DNA from: Luteimonas salinisoli
Lineage (GTDB): Bacteria; Pseudomonadota; Gammaproteobacteria; Xanthomonadales; Xanthomonadaceae
Length of the DNA: 64,000 bases
Assembly (NCBI RefSeq): GCF_013425525.1
Contig: NZ_JACCKA010000049.1
Span: forward strand, 62,001-126,000
Direction of reading: 5' to 3'
Shown here in pieces: positions 35,472-44,900 of the stretch (the stretch's first letter is position 1; each line of letters opens with the position of its first letter). Both the position numbers and the translations under genes were made by a program. The notes beneath the pieces are model-generated. The model saw only the letters and a program-made list of their open reading frames with translations, had not been told where the DNA came from and searched no databases.

Positions 35472-36668
35472 TCACTCCTCGGCCTGGCTCCCACGCACCA
35501 GGGTGGCGGCACCCTCGGACCACACCAGGTCGATGCTGTCGCCCTCGCGCATGGCGCGCAGGGCGTCGCGGACGCCGTCGCACGAGGCGGATGTCGGCCG
35601 CCCGTTGATCGCGGTGAGCCGCTGCCCGGGACGCAGGCCCGCGGCGGCGGCGCGCGAGCCTTCCCACACCAGCGATACGGTCACCGCATCGTCGAAGCCG
35701 AGCGAGAACCCGTAGGACGGGCGGACGAAGGGCCCTTCGCGATACTGGTCGAAATAGGCCGTCGAGCTCCCTGCATCCAGGGTGACGACGAAATGCTCCA
35801 GCACCGAGGCCCCGATCAGGCTCGGGGACGGCTCCCGCACGGGCGCCTCGACCCCGTCGAGGCGCTTCCCGCCGATCGCCAGAGCCGCCAACCCCGCCCT
35901 GCGCTGCTCGCCGGCGGGGGCCTGTCCACCCAGCGAGCCGCCCAAGGAACCGGTGCCCGCGACGATCCTGGCAAGCCCTCCATTGCGCTGCGCCCCGGCG
36001 AGGTCCGCGGCAGAAATCGTCAGGTACTCGGGCGACCCGGTGTCGAACATCGCCTTGCTGGTCGCACGCTCGGCGAACTGGACGTCGAGGACGGGCGCGT
36101 GCGGGTATCCGAAAGTATGCAGCGGCATGGCGCCGGTCGCGTCGACGTGATCGAGCGCCGCCGCATCGGCATTGCAGCGCAGCCGGGCGTCGGGCAGGTC
36201 GATCTGCCACGCGCACAGCGGCAGCACCTCGGAACCGAGCACGCCCTCGAACAGGCAGCGCGGCGGCGCGGGGAAATCGGCGACGAACACCGGCACCTTG
36301 TGCAGCGTCGTTCCTGCGAGTGTGAAGTCCGCCTGCACCACGTCGGTTTCGACCAGGGCGCCGTGTGCGTCCCGTCCCTGTCGCCTGTCGATCACCTCGA
36401 GCCCCAGCTCGGCCGCCAGCTCGGAACTCATCATCGACGGCGAGCCGGTATCGAACAGGAAACGGCGCGGCGAGCCACCCACCTCGACCTCCACGAACAG
36501 CATCGCCCCCTCGACCTCGAGTGGAAGCTCGAGGGAAAGCGTCTCCTGGTCCGCGTATGGGCCCTCGGTGATCCACGCCGGCTGGTCGTCGGCGCCCCCA
36601 GCCGCGGACGATGCCAGAAGCACCGCGAGAAGGCCGAGCGTCCTGCCGGTGCGCATTCGAACGCTCAT
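35472..36668 (-). CDS. exported two-lobed retropepsin-like aspartic protease with PDZ domain
   Basis: A 398-residue protein with an N-terminal signal (cleavage around SSAAGGA). Two aspartic-protease motifs are present in one chain: LFDTGSP with Asp73 and MFDTGSP with Asp209, each followed by a hydrophobic Gly segment (GVLGSEVLP, SLIGASVLE). The C-terminal PDZ domain (about 315-390) contains VSLVWEGSRAAAAGLRPGQR. Bacterial retropepsin-like proteins usually have one DTG and act as dimers; here both catalytic Asp are in one protein, as in pepsins. Its ATG overlaps the stop of the upstream beta-lactamase-fold gene (ATGA), so the two are co-expressed. Confidence 0.85.
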   Translation of the reverse strand: MSVRMRTGRTLGLLAVLLASSAAGGADDQPAWITEGPYADQETLSLELPLEVEGAMLFVEVEVGGSPRRFLFDTGSPSMMSSELAAELGLEVIDRRQGRDAHGALVETDVVQADFTLAGTTLHKVPVFVADFPAPPRCLFEGVLGSEVLPLCAWQIDLPDARLRCNADAAALDHVDATGAMPLHTFGYPHAPVLDVQFAERATSKAMFDTGSPEYLTISAADLAGAQRNGGLARIVAGTGSLGGSLGGQAPAGEQRRAGLAALAIGGKRLDGVEAPVREPSPSLIGASVLEHFVVTLDAGSSTAYFDQYREGPFVRPSYGFSLGFDDAVTVSLVWEGSRAAAAGLRPGQRLTAINGRPTSASCDGVRDALRAMREGDSIDLVWSEGAATLVRGSQAEE

Positions 36669-38353
36669 TCGCTATCCCTCGCTCGGTCTTCCCGCCGGAA
36701 CTCCAGCACCGCGCCGCCCTGGTGCAGCGTGACGGTGTCCGGCCGACCGCTGGCCGGGGCGAACTCCAGCGTCGCGTCCACCACCTTCAGGAAGAACCGC
36801 GACGGCGACTCGGCGAAGATTTCGAACGCCGGCTGCCCCGTCAGCTGCGCCTTGGGCGTACCGCCCTCCAGCACGATCGTCAGCGTCATGCCTTCGCGCA
36901 CGTACTCGCCGACCAGGCGCTCGAGGGCCGCGGCCGGCAACTCGATGGCATCGCGCGCGGCGGGAAGCGGCTCGTCGGTGCGTTCGACCACCTCGCCCTC
37001 GCCCTCGTCTTCGGGGTAGAAACGCATCGCGCGCACGCGGCCGGCGGCGTCGCGCTCGAGCACCATCCGCGAGAATCCCTCCTCGAACAGGAAGGTGTCG
37101 GGCGCCACCGGGATCAGCGCGTATGCGGGGCCGCCGGTCCGCTGCGAGGTCAGCCCGCCGTCGCTCACCCGCAGCACCCGGGTATTCGCGTCGTCGATCC
37201 GATAGACGCCTTCGTACTCCCGCAGCGTGTCCGGATCCATTTCGATCGGCGTCTTTTCGGGATAGGGCCGGCCGATGGCGTGGGCCGCCAGCAGATTGCC
37301 GAGCCGCCCGGTGCCGAGCATGCCCGGACGGCCGGCATCGGCGTTGTAGAGCACCGCCACGCTGAGGTCGCTATCCGGCAGGTACAGCAGATAGCTGCTG
37401 AAGCCGAAGATGCCCCCACCGTGCTGCAGCACCGGCTGTCCGCGCAGCGTGCCGGCCACGATGCCGTAGCCGTAGTCGTGCTCGGCGGCCTTGCCGGCGG
37501 GCGTGACCATGCGGCGGTAGCTGTCCTCGTGCAGCACCCGGCCCGCGTGCAGGGCACGATTCCAGCGCAGCAGATCGTCGACCGTCGACACCAGCGCGCC
37601 TGCCGCGTGCGGCTGGGTCATGCTCAACGGATTGGCCGCCGCCCAGCGCTCGCCGATGCGGGTGTAACCCGATACGTGGCCGGGGATCACCCCTTCGGCC
37701 GCATTGCCGTATCGGGTGTGCGCCATGCCCAGCGGGGCGAACAAGGCGTCCTGCAGATACGCGTGCCAGGACATGCCGCTCGCCGCCTCGATCACGGCCC
37801 CTACCAGCACATAGCCCGAGTTGTTGTAGCTCCAGCCCTCGCCCGGGGCGAAGTCGGGCTGCTGGTCCTTGAAGGCGTCGATCAGCTCGGCGGTGGTCAC
37901 GTCCAGGCGGACCGGCCCGGCCATCGCACCGGGGATGTCGGTGTAGCTGCGGATGCCGGAAGTGTGGTCGAGCAGCATCGCCACCGTGATGGCATCGCCC
38001 CCCGGGTAGCCGGGGACGTATTTCGTCAGCGGTTCGTGGAGCGCCAGCCTGCCGTCCTCGGCAAGCTTCAGCACCGCCGCGGCGGACATCTGCTTGGTCA
38101 CCGAGCCGATCCGGAACACCTGCTCCGGCGCCAACGGCACGTCCAGTTCCAGGCTGGCGCGGCCGCAGGCGCCACGGAACAGCACCTCGTCGCCGCGCGC
38201 CACCAGCACCGCCATGCCGGGCGCCTGCAGGTCGCAGTTGTCGGCGAGCATGCGCTCCGCGAAAGCGGCCACCTCGGCCTTGTCCGGCGGCGCGGCCTGC
38301 AGCGCCCCTGCGGAGGCGAACAGCAGCGCGACGAGCATGAACTGGCGAACCAT
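36665..38353 (-). CDS. exported serine hydrolase, class C beta-lactamase fold
   Basis: A 562-residue protein with a signal peptide (residues 1-20, GALQA). The catalytic SxxK is SVTK (Ser84, Lys87), the YxN motif is YNN at 176-178, and HGG in LQHGGGIFGFSS takes the place of KTG. This is the pattern of D-aminopeptidases, DD-peptidases and esterases of family S12. An extra C-terminal domain of about 200 residues (YEGVYRIDD and VGEYVREG repeats, beta-rich) is of the type often attached to such enzymes. GGAGAATGGGAC precedes the chosen ATG. It forms an overlapping pair with the aspartic protease gene. Confidence 0.88.
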   Translation of the reverse strand: MVRQFMLVALLFASAGALQAAPPDKAEVAAFAERMLADNCDLQAPGMAVLVARGDEVLFRGACGRASLELDVPLAPEQVFRIGSVTKQMSAAAVLKLAEDGRLALHEPLTKYVPGYPGGDAITVAMLLDHTSGIRSYTDIPGAMAGPVRLDVTTAELIDAFKDQQPDFAPGEGWSYNNSGYVLVGAVIEAASGMSWHAYLQDALFAPLGMAHTRYGNAAEGVIPGHVSGYTRIGERWAAANPLSMTQPHAAGALVSTVDDLLRWNRALHAGRVLHEDSYRRMVTPAGKAAEHDYGYGIVAGTLRGQPVLQHGGGIFGFSSYLLYLPDSDLSVAVLYNADAGRPGMLGTGRLGNLLAAHAIGRPYPEKTPIEMDPDTLREYEGVYRIDDANTRVLRVSDGGLTSQRTGGPAYALIPVAPDTFLFEEGFSRMVLERDAAGRVRAMRFYPEDEGEGEVVERTDEPLPAARDAIELPAAALERLVGEYVREGMTLTIVLEGGTPKAQLTGQPAFEIFAESPSRFFLKVVDATLEFAPASGRPDTVTLHQGGAVLEFRREDRARDSE

Positions 38354-38451
38354 GTCCCATTCTCCGGCGAGCGTTTGCCGATTATGGCGGACGCAAGCCG
38401 GGTGGTCGAACCGCGCGCCGGCGCCTGGGCGCCCTGCCTGCGGCGCAGGGT

Positions 38452-39831
38452 TCAGTCCAGCGCCGCCAGCACCTCGGCGGCGAAGCCGGCGATGTCGAAG
38501 CGGTGACCGGCCGGGTCCTCGCCGCGGCGCACGATCACCACCTCGCGCGATGGCACCACCACCACGTACTGGCCGCGGTTGCCGAACGCGGCGAAGGCAT
38601 CGGCCGGCACGCCGGCCGAGCGCTGCAACAGCCACCACGTGGCGCCGTAACCGAACTCGCCATCCGGCTGCGGGCCCGAGGCCGTGGTCGCGTCCCGCAC
38701 CCAGCCCTCCGGCAGCAGCCGGCGGCCGGCGAACACGCCGTCGTCCTGGTGGAGCAGCCCGAAGCGCGCGAGGTCGCGCGCGGTCGACCACACCTGGCTC
38801 GAGAGCACGAAACCGCCCTGCCAGTCGGTTTCGGCATGGGTGCGGGTCATGCCCAGCGGCCAGAACAGATCGGTGTAGGGGCGGGACAGGGCGCGGGCGT
38901 CGTCGCCGGTCGCGGCGCGCAGCGCGTGGATGGCCAGCACGATGTCGTTGTTGGCATAGCGGAACGCGCTGCCCGGCGGCGCCCGCAGCGGCCAGCCGGT
39001 GGCGGCCTCGGCCACGGTGGCGCCACCGAAGTAGAGCGCGTCGGTGCGGTTGCCGGCGGTGTCGCTGTGCAGCCCGCTGGCCATCCGCAGCAGCTGGTCG
39101 GTGGTGATGGCGGCGCGCGGATCTCCGGGGCGCTGCCACTCGGGCACCGGGGCCGGGGCGTCGGGATCCAGCAGCCCGTCCGCCGCGGCCACGCCGACCA
39201 GGGTGCCGGCGATGCTCTTGGCGACCGACCAGGTGCGCTGCGCCACGTGCGGGCCGAAGCCGTCGCGGTAGCGCTCGGCGACGATCTTTCCATGCTGCAG
39301 CACCAGCACCCCGGTGGTCGCGTGGCCTTCGCCGAAACGCGCGGGATCGAACGTCGCCGCAACGGTGCGCTCGAGCGCAGCGGCATCGCCGGCGGCGACC
39401 GCGGTGGCGTCGCGCTCGCCCAGCGGCCACGGCCGCGCATCGAGCTCCGGCGCCGGCGCATCGAAGCGCGGCAGCGCGGCCACGGCATCGGGGCCGGCGC
39501 CGATCGGCAGCTGCGCGCACCCGAGGTTGGGACGCCAGGCGGCGATCCTCGGCGGCAGCGCCGGATCGAACGGCACCGAGACGGTGCGCGCGCGTGCGTC
39601 GACCGCGGCCGGCAGCGCGGCCACCAGCGACTCGTACTCGGGGTAGATGCCGCGCAGCTCCAGCGCCTCCACCTGCGCCGGTCCGCGCCCGGCGCCGAAG
39701 TGCGCGCTGCACAGCGTCAACGCCTTGTAGCCGGCGGCCACGGCGCGCACGTGCGCGTCCGCGTCGGCGGCGCGCTGCGCGAACGCCGGCAGGCCGGCGC
39801 ACAGCAGGGCGAACAGCAGCAGCGGACGCAT
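38452..39831 (-). CDS. exported serine hydrolase, beta-lactamase-related
   Basis: A 459-residue protein. GGAGA lies six bases before the ATG, and a signal peptide ends near LPAFAQ. After about 130 residues without a known domain comes the S12-type core: SVAK (Ser202, Lys205), the YANN motif in the FRYANNDIVLA segment, and the GYGATWWLLQR and FGNRGQYVVVVP end. It is unlike the neighbouring S12 protein outside these motifs, so the two are not recent duplicates. Probable periplasmic esterase or amidase; substrate unknown. Confidence 0.85.
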   Translation of the reverse strand: MRPLLLFALLCAGLPAFAQRAADADAHVRAVAAGYKALTLCSAHFGAGRGPAQVEALELRGIYPEYESLVAALPAAVDARARTVSVPFDPALPPRIAAWRPNLGCAQLPIGAGPDAVAALPRFDAPAPELDARPWPLGERDATAVAAGDAAALERTVAATFDPARFGEGHATTGVLVLQHGKIVAERYRDGFGPHVAQRTWSVAKSIAGTLVGVAAADGLLDPDAPAPVPEWQRPGDPRAAITTDQLLRMASGLHSDTAGNRTDALYFGGATVAEAATGWPLRAPPGSAFRYANNDIVLAIHALRAATGDDARALSRPYTDLFWPLGMTRTHAETDWQGGFVLSSQVWSTARDLARFGLLHQDDGVFAGRRLLPEGWVRDATTASGPQPDGEFGYGATWWLLQRSAGVPADAFAAFGNRGQYVVVVPSREVVIVRRGEDPAGHRFDIAGFAAEVLAALD

Positions 39832-40024
39832 TGCGTTTCTCCGGGGAAGGACCAGCCCCGGAGTGTAGGACGGTCGAGCGCCGGGCGCGCCTGCACCCTT
39901 GGCGGTCCTGGCGAATGGCGCCCCCCTGCGCGACCGGGCGGCTGGCCTCGCCCCTCTTCGCCGCCGGGTCAGGCGCACGGGCCGGAGCGGACAGCCGGGC
40001 GCCCGATTCGGGTGCTGCGGCACC

Positions 40025-41992
40025 TCACCGCTGCGCCGTGGCGCCGCCGAGATGGCGAGCGAGAAAATCCAGCAGCCGGGTGTAGTACTCGCGGCGGTGC
40101 GGCTCGGTGTAGAAGCCGTGCCCCTCGCTCGGGAAATACAGGGTTTCCACTGGAACTCCGGCCTTCTCCAGGGCGTCCTCCATGCGTTCGCTGTGCTTGA
40201 GCGGCGCGCGCTCGTCCTGGCCGCCGGCGGCGAGGAACACCGGTGCCTTGATCCGCTCGGCCAGGTGGGTCGGAGACCGCGATGCCAGGGTACCGCGCTC
40301 GCCCATCCACTCCAGCGCCCAGGTCTTGCTGGAGCGGCTCTGGCTGGCCGCCTCGCGGTGCATCAGTTCGAGGTCGTAGACGCCCACGTAACCGACCGCG
40401 CACCGGTACAGGTCCGGCTCCCTGGCCGCGCCCATCAGCGCGGCATAGCCGCCATAGCTGGCGCCATAGATGCAGATCCGCGAGGCGTCGGCGATGCCCT
40501 GTTCGATCGCCCAGTGGGTGGCGTCGGTCAGGTCGTCCTGCATGCGGCCGCCCCACTCCCTGCGGCCTGCGACGGTGTGCTCGCGTCCGTAGTTGCCGGA
40601 ACCGCGGTAGTTCACCCGCAGGACCGCATAGCCCGCGGCGGCCAGGATCTGCGCGTCGTCGTCGAATTCCCAGCCGTCGAAGACGCCGTACGGACCGCCG
40701 TGGGGCAGCAGGACCATCGGGCGCGGCCCGGCGGCCGTATCCGCCGGCGCTGTGAGGTAGCCGTGCAGTGGCCTGCCATCGCGGGCCCGCAGCGCGACGT
40801 ATCGGGTCGGCGGCACGGCGGCGGGCGCAAACCACTCGCGACGGCTGAAGACGCGCTCCGCCCTCTGTTCCACCGTGTCGAACAGGAAGTAATCTCCGGT
40901 GTTGCGGTCGCTCCAGACATACAGCACCACATGGCGGCCATCGGCGGTGGCCGAAGTCATGTACACCGCGTCCTCGCCGAACGCCATCTCGAGGCTTCGA
41001 TAAAGACGCGCGGTCGGCGCGGTCTCGTCGAAAAACCGGTTGCGGATGCGGTCGGTCATGTACGACGCACCGATCGGCGTACGGCTGTCGAGGTCGTACA
41101 GGATCCGGTACGGATCCACCACCTCGTCGCGCAGCAGCTCGGTATAGGTGCCTGCGGCGGGGTCCCACGCCGTTAACGCGTCCGGCCCGGATGCGCGTTC
41201 GACCTGGAGGTAGGCGACGCTGCCGTCCGCGCTGAAACCGAGCGGGAACTCGCGATGCCCGCTGACGCTCTGGTCGTTGACCAGCCGCCACCGCTCGCCG
41301 CGGGCCTCGCGGTAGAACAGCTTGGAAACGTTGTCCACGTCGGCGCCAACGGCGAAGCGCACTTCTCCCTGGGCATCGGCGAGGAAATCGGCCCGCCGCA
41401 CCGGTGCGTCCGCGATCCGGGTGCGGCGCCGGGTGTGGATATCCAGCTTCTCGATGCGGACGTAGGGGTCCTTGGCCACCGGCACCGCGTAGACCAGTAC
41501 GTTGCGCGGGTCGTCCGGCAGCGTGTCGAGCACGTAGACCGACTCGTCGAACCAGGCCTTGTAGCTGGCGCCGATTCCGACCCGCTCGTCGACCCCGTAC
41601 GGGCTGGCCAACAGCCTGGGTCGGCTGCCGTCGGCGTTCACCGCGTGCAGCTCGCCGATCGCGACCGGCTGGTCCCGCGTGCCGCGCTTGGTCGCCATCG
41701 ACACCACCACGCGCTCGTTGGTGGCCCACCAGAAGTCGTCCACCACCGAATCCCGGCGGCCGGTGATCTTGGTGAGCGGTTGCATGTCCGCGCGGCGCAC
41801 GATCGCCAGCACGGTGCGGTCTTCCATCGGCACGGTGAGCGCGTAGTTCGCCCCGTCCGGCGAGATCTTCACCCGTTCGTAGGTGGGCTGCCTGAGATAA
41901 GGCGCCAGGTCCACCGTCTCCGGCTGCGCATACGCCGCCCACGGCGTCAGCCCGGCCAGCACCAGCCCGGCCAGCATCCTCACGAAATGCAT
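40025..41992 (-). CDS. exported S9-family prolyl oligopeptidase-like peptidase
   Basis: A 655-residue protein. GGGAAAGGG precedes the chosen ATG and a signal peptide ends at AAYAQ. Residues about 30-390 form a beta-propeller-like region. The C-terminal alpha/beta hydrolase has the catalytic Ser512 in GASYGGYAAL, Asp593 in GGQDERAP and His625 in SEGHGF, in the order expected for S9C acylaminoacyl/oligopeptidases. Such exported peptidases are common in xanthomonads and degrade peptides in the periplasm. Confidence 0.93.
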   Translation of the reverse strand: MHFVRMLAGLVLAGLTPWAAYAQPETVDLAPYLRQPTYERVKISPDGANYALTVPMEDRTVLAIVRRADMQPLTKITGRRDSVVDDFWWATNERVVVSMATKRGTRDQPVAIGELHAVNADGSRPRLLASPYGVDERVGIGASYKAWFDESVYVLDTLPDDPRNVLVYAVPVAKDPYVRIEKLDIHTRRRTRIADAPVRRADFLADAQGEVRFAVGADVDNVSKLFYREARGERWRLVNDQSVSGHREFPLGFSADGSVAYLQVERASGPDALTAWDPAAGTYTELLRDEVVDPYRILYDLDSRTPIGASYMTDRIRNRFFDETAPTARLYRSLEMAFGEDAVYMTSATADGRHVVLYVWSDRNTGDYFLFDTVEQRAERVFSRREWFAPAAVPPTRYVALRARDGRPLHGYLTAPADTAAGPRPMVLLPHGGPYGVFDGWEFDDDAQILAAAGYAVLRVNYRGSGNYGREHTVAGRREWGGRMQDDLTDATHWAIEQGIADASRICIYGASYGGYAALMGAAREPDLYRCAVGYVGVYDLELMHREAASQSRSSKTWALEWMGERGTLASRSPTHLAERIKAPVFLAAGGQDERAPLKHSERMEDALEKAGVPVETLYFPSEGHGFYTEPHRREYYTRLLDFLARHLGGATAQR

Positions 41993-42158
41993 CCCTTTCC
42001 CCTGTCGCGTCCCCGACACGATGGTGGCAAGCCGCGGCGCCGCTGTCTACGGCGCGCCCGATTCGATGGCCGGATGCAGGATGCCGCGGACCGTTGCCGC
42101 GCCCGCACGCACCCGGCACGCCGCTAACCGACGCGTCGGCTCCGGGCCTCGGCGATCC

Positions 42159-42689
42159 TCAGCCGTCGAGCGCCAGGCTCATCACCCGGTCGTCGTAGTC
42201 GCGGCCGCCGACGTTGAACCTGCGCACCGCGAAGTCCACGAAGCCCTGGCGGCGATAGAAGCCGATGGCCGAATCGTTGCCGGCATACACGCCCAGCAGC
42301 AACCGGGCCGCCCCTGCCGAGGCCGCATGCGCGACTGCCTGCGCCAGCAGTCGTCGCCCGGTTCCGCCACCCTGGTACCGGCCCAGCAGGTAGATCCGCT
42401 TGAGTTCCAGGTCGTGCGCCGGATCGGCGCCGGGCAGGTCGGGCCGGGCGACCACCGCGTAGCCGACCGGAGCGTCGCCGGGAAGCACCTCGGCGATCCA
42501 ACTCGCGGTACCGGCGTCGTCGAGCCATTGGCGGTACTGCGCGGGCGCATGCGCGCGGCGGCAATGCTCCACGATCGCGGCGCCTTCCAACACCCCCGAG
42601 AACGTTTCGAGGAAGGTGGCCTGGCCCACCAGGGCGAGGGCGTCCTCATCTCCTGCCGCGGCGCGCCTGATCGCTGTTTCCCCGGCCAT
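42159..42689 (-). CDS. GNAT-family N-acetyltransferase
   Basis: A 176-residue protein with GGGAGG seven bases before the ATG. The acetyl-CoA loop is present in LKRIYLLGRYQGGGTGRRLL (motif A, Q-x-x-G-x-G/A), followed by AGAARLLLGVYAGNDSAIGF and YRRQGFVDF. GNAT proteins transfer acetyl groups to amines. The substrate is not predictable. Confidence 0.9.
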   Translation of the reverse strand: MAGETAIRRAAAGDEDALALVGQATFLETFSGVLEGAAIVEHCRRAHAPAQYRQWLDDAGTASWIAEVLPGDAPVGYAVVARPDLPGADPAHDLELKRIYLLGRYQGGGTGRRLLAQAVAHAASAGAARLLLGVYAGNDSAIGFYRRQGFVDFAVRRFNVGGRDYDDRVMSLALDG

Positions 42690-43001
42690 CGGGCCCTCCC
42701 ACTTCACACCCCACCGGGGGCGCGCCATGTTCGCGTGCGGCCGGCTGCGACGCAATCGTCGGGCCGTGGGTTGCGGTGAGCCTGGGTCCGGGCCCCGCCT
42801 CCGCCATCCGCCCGTCGCCAGCGATGTTCCAGCCGCCGGGCGACGGCGGAACGCACGGGCCGAATACGCGTGCTCAGCGCCATCGAGCGCGCTCAGCTCT
42901 TGGTGGATCTTCCGCGCCATCGGTCGTTGCGCGTATCACCCAATCAGGCTGCCCGGGAATGATCTCGCCGAGGGCCGGCGTCGCCATTCCCAGTGCGCGC
43001 A
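42690..43001. other. intergenic stretch without recognisable features
   Basis: 312 bp between two minus-strand genes. Apart from the GNAT ribosome site at its left end, I see no coding frame with normal codon use, no hairpin terminator and no repeat. Confidence 0.5.
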
Positions 43002-43430
43002 TCACTTGGCGGCGCCGGCACGCTCGGCCAGATGCGACGCGCTCGGCTGCACCAGATCCCACAGGTTGCCGTAGAGGTCGCGAAACACGGCCACGGTACC
43101 GTAGGGCTCCTGCTTCGGCTCGCGGACGAACACCACGTCCCTGGATCGATAGGCCTCGTAGTCGCGCCAGAAGTCGTCGGTGTAGAGGAACAGGAATACA
43201 CGTCCGCCGGTCTGGCCGCCGATACGGGACTCCTGTTCCGGCGTCGATGCGCGCGCGAGCAGCAGCTGGCACTCCGCCGCGCCCGGCGGGGAAACCACCA
43301 CCCAGCGCTTTGACTGCTCCGGCACCGGCATGTCCTCGACGAGGCGAAAGCCGAGCGTGCCGACGAAGAACGCGATCGCCTCGTCGTAGTCGCGCACGAC
43401 GAGGGAGACGAGGCCAAGCGACTGCTTCAT
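43002..43430 (-). CDS. VOC-family (glyoxalase-like) protein
   Basis: A 142-residue protein with the betaalphabeta pattern of the vicinal oxygen chelate fold: SLVVRDYDEAIAFFVGTLGF at residues 9-28, VFLFLYTDDFWRDYEAYRSR in the second half and VAVFRDLYGNLWDLVQP near the end. His/Glu metal ligands are not all obvious; Gln and Asp occupy some positions. It could be an isomerase, dioxygenase or antibiotic-binding protein. It is a single-gene unit. Confidence 0.85.
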   Translation of the reverse strand: MKQSLGLVSLVVRDYDEAIAFFVGTLGFRLVEDMPVPEQSKRWVVVSPPGAAECQLLLARASTPEQESRIGGQTGGRVFLFLYTDDFWRDYEAYRSRDVVFVREPKQEPYGTVAVFRDLYGNLWDLVQPSASHLAERAGAAK

Positions 43431-43733
43431 TCAACGCTCCGAGGGGAAAGGCGACGTCCGCCACCGGGTGCGGCCGCGGCCGGCGATGATAGCGGGTCGA
43501 CTCGAGCGCGCGCATCGCCGCTTCCGCTGGCCACCCCTGCCCGGCCATGGCCGGTCTCGACGCGTCCATGCCGCGCCGGGGTCCGGCTCCGCGCCGATCC
43601 CGCGCTTGCGGCAGGTCCCGTGCACGGCTGCGAAGGCGGGCCAGCGGCGGGCATCGCGCGCAGGCGTGCGCCGCAGCATGTGGCGAGCCTGCGCCGCTGC
43701 TAGCATGCGGCAGGACTCGACGCGGAGGATGCG
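43431..43733. other. divergent intergenic region
   Basis: 303 bp between the minus-strand VOC gene and the plus-strand oxidoreductase gene. It must contain both promoters. GGAGG at 43723-43727 is the oxidoreductase ribosome site. I see no repeat, operator-like palindrome or gene. Confidence 0.5.
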
Positions 43734-44861
43734 ATGCACACGAACCGTGGTGCCAACGGCATCTCCCGGCGGGGCCTGCTGCAGGCGCTGGCGCTGGGCG
43801 GCGCGGCGGCCGCGCTGCCGGGGGCGTTCGCGGGGCCGGCGCCGTCGCGCAGGCTGGGCGTGGCGCTGGTCGGCCTGGGCGGCTACAGCCGCGATCTGCT
43901 GGCGCCGGCGCTGCAGCTCACGAAGCACTGCCGACTGGCCGGCATCGTCACCGGCTCGCCGCACAAGATCCCCGAGTGGCAGGGCAGGTACGACATTCCC
44001 GACGCCAACGTCTACGGTTACGACGATTTCCACCGCATCGCCGACAACGACGACATCGACGTGGTCTACGTGGTCACGCCGAACCACCTGCACATGCCGC
44101 AGACGCTCGCCGCCGCGAACGCCGGCAAGCACGTCTGGTGCGAGAAACCCATGGCGATGGACGCGGCCGAGGGCGAGGCGATGGTGAAGGCCTGCCGCGA
44201 CAACCGGGTGCAGCTGGCCATCGGCTACCGCATGCAGCACGAGCCGAACACCCGCCGGTTCATGGCGATGGCGCAGGAGCGGCCGTTCGGCAGGATCGTC
44301 AAGCTGCGCGCCGATGCCGGCTGGTTCGGCTGGCGCAACGGCGCCGACGACGCCTGGCGGCTCGACCCGGCCCGCGGCGGCGGCGCCATGTACGACATGG
44401 GTGTGTACTGCGTGAACGCGGCGCGCTACAGCACCGGACTGGAGCCGACCGCGATCCGGGCCTGGGACGAGACCGCGCGTCGCGACGTCTTCCGCGAGGT
44501 CGACGAAACCATGCGCTTCGAACTCGAGTTCCCCGACGGCATCGTCGCCGACTGCGTCACCAGCTTCGGCCGCAACCTCAACACCCTGCAGGTCGACTGC
44601 GAGCGCGGCTGGTACGCGCTGTCGCCGTTCCAGGCCTACGAAGGCAACGTCGGCCGCGCCAGCGACGGCACGGTGTTCCCGGCCCAGCTGGGCGAGCGCC
44701 CGCGCATGCAGGCCGAACAGATGGACCAGGACGCGCTGGCCATCCTCGCCGGCACACCGCCCCGCGCTCCGGGCGAACAAGGCGTGCGCGACATGCGAGT
44801 GCTCGACGCGGCGTTCGCCTCGGTGCGCGGCGAAAACAGGCGGGTGGCGATCGAACAGTGA
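43734..44861 (+). CDS. Tat-exported Gfo/Idh/MocA-family oxidoreductase
   Basis: A 375-residue protein. The Tat signal SRRGLLQALALGGAAAALPG (residues 11-30) marks it for export with bound cofactor. The Rossmann domain has VALVGLGGYSRD, then VVYVVTPNHLHMP and CEKPMA (the catalytic Lys motif EKP). Its C-terminal half matches glucose-fructose oxidoreductase-like proteins (RLDPARGGGAMYDMGVYCVN). These enzymes oxidise or reduce sugars with tightly bound NADP in the periplasm. The sugar substrate is unknown. Confidence 0.9.
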   Translation: MHTNRGANGISRRGLLQALALGGAAAALPGAFAGPAPSRRLGVALVGLGGYSRDLLAPALQLTKHCRLAGIVTGSPHKIPEWQGRYDIPDANVYGYDDFHRIADNDDIDVVYVVTPNHLHMPQTLAAANAGKHVWCEKPMAMDAAEGEAMVKACRDNRVQLAIGYRMQHEPNTRRFMAMAQERPFGRIVKLRADAGWFGWRNGADDAWRLDPARGGGAMYDMGVYCVNAARYSTGLEPTAIRAWDETARRDVFREVDETMRFELEFPDGIVADCVTSFGRNLNTLQVDCERGWYALSPFQAYEGNVGRASDGTVFPAQLGERPRMQAEQMDQDALAILAGTPPRAPGEQGVRDMRVLDAAFASVRGENRRVAIEQ

Positions 44862-44900
44862 GGCGGTGAACACCGCTGACAGGCGCCGCGCCTCGCTACC

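Noticed and set aside
44862..44900. Hairpin GCGGTG-AA-CACCGC as a terminator
   Set aside because: It is short and not followed by a T-tract on either strand.
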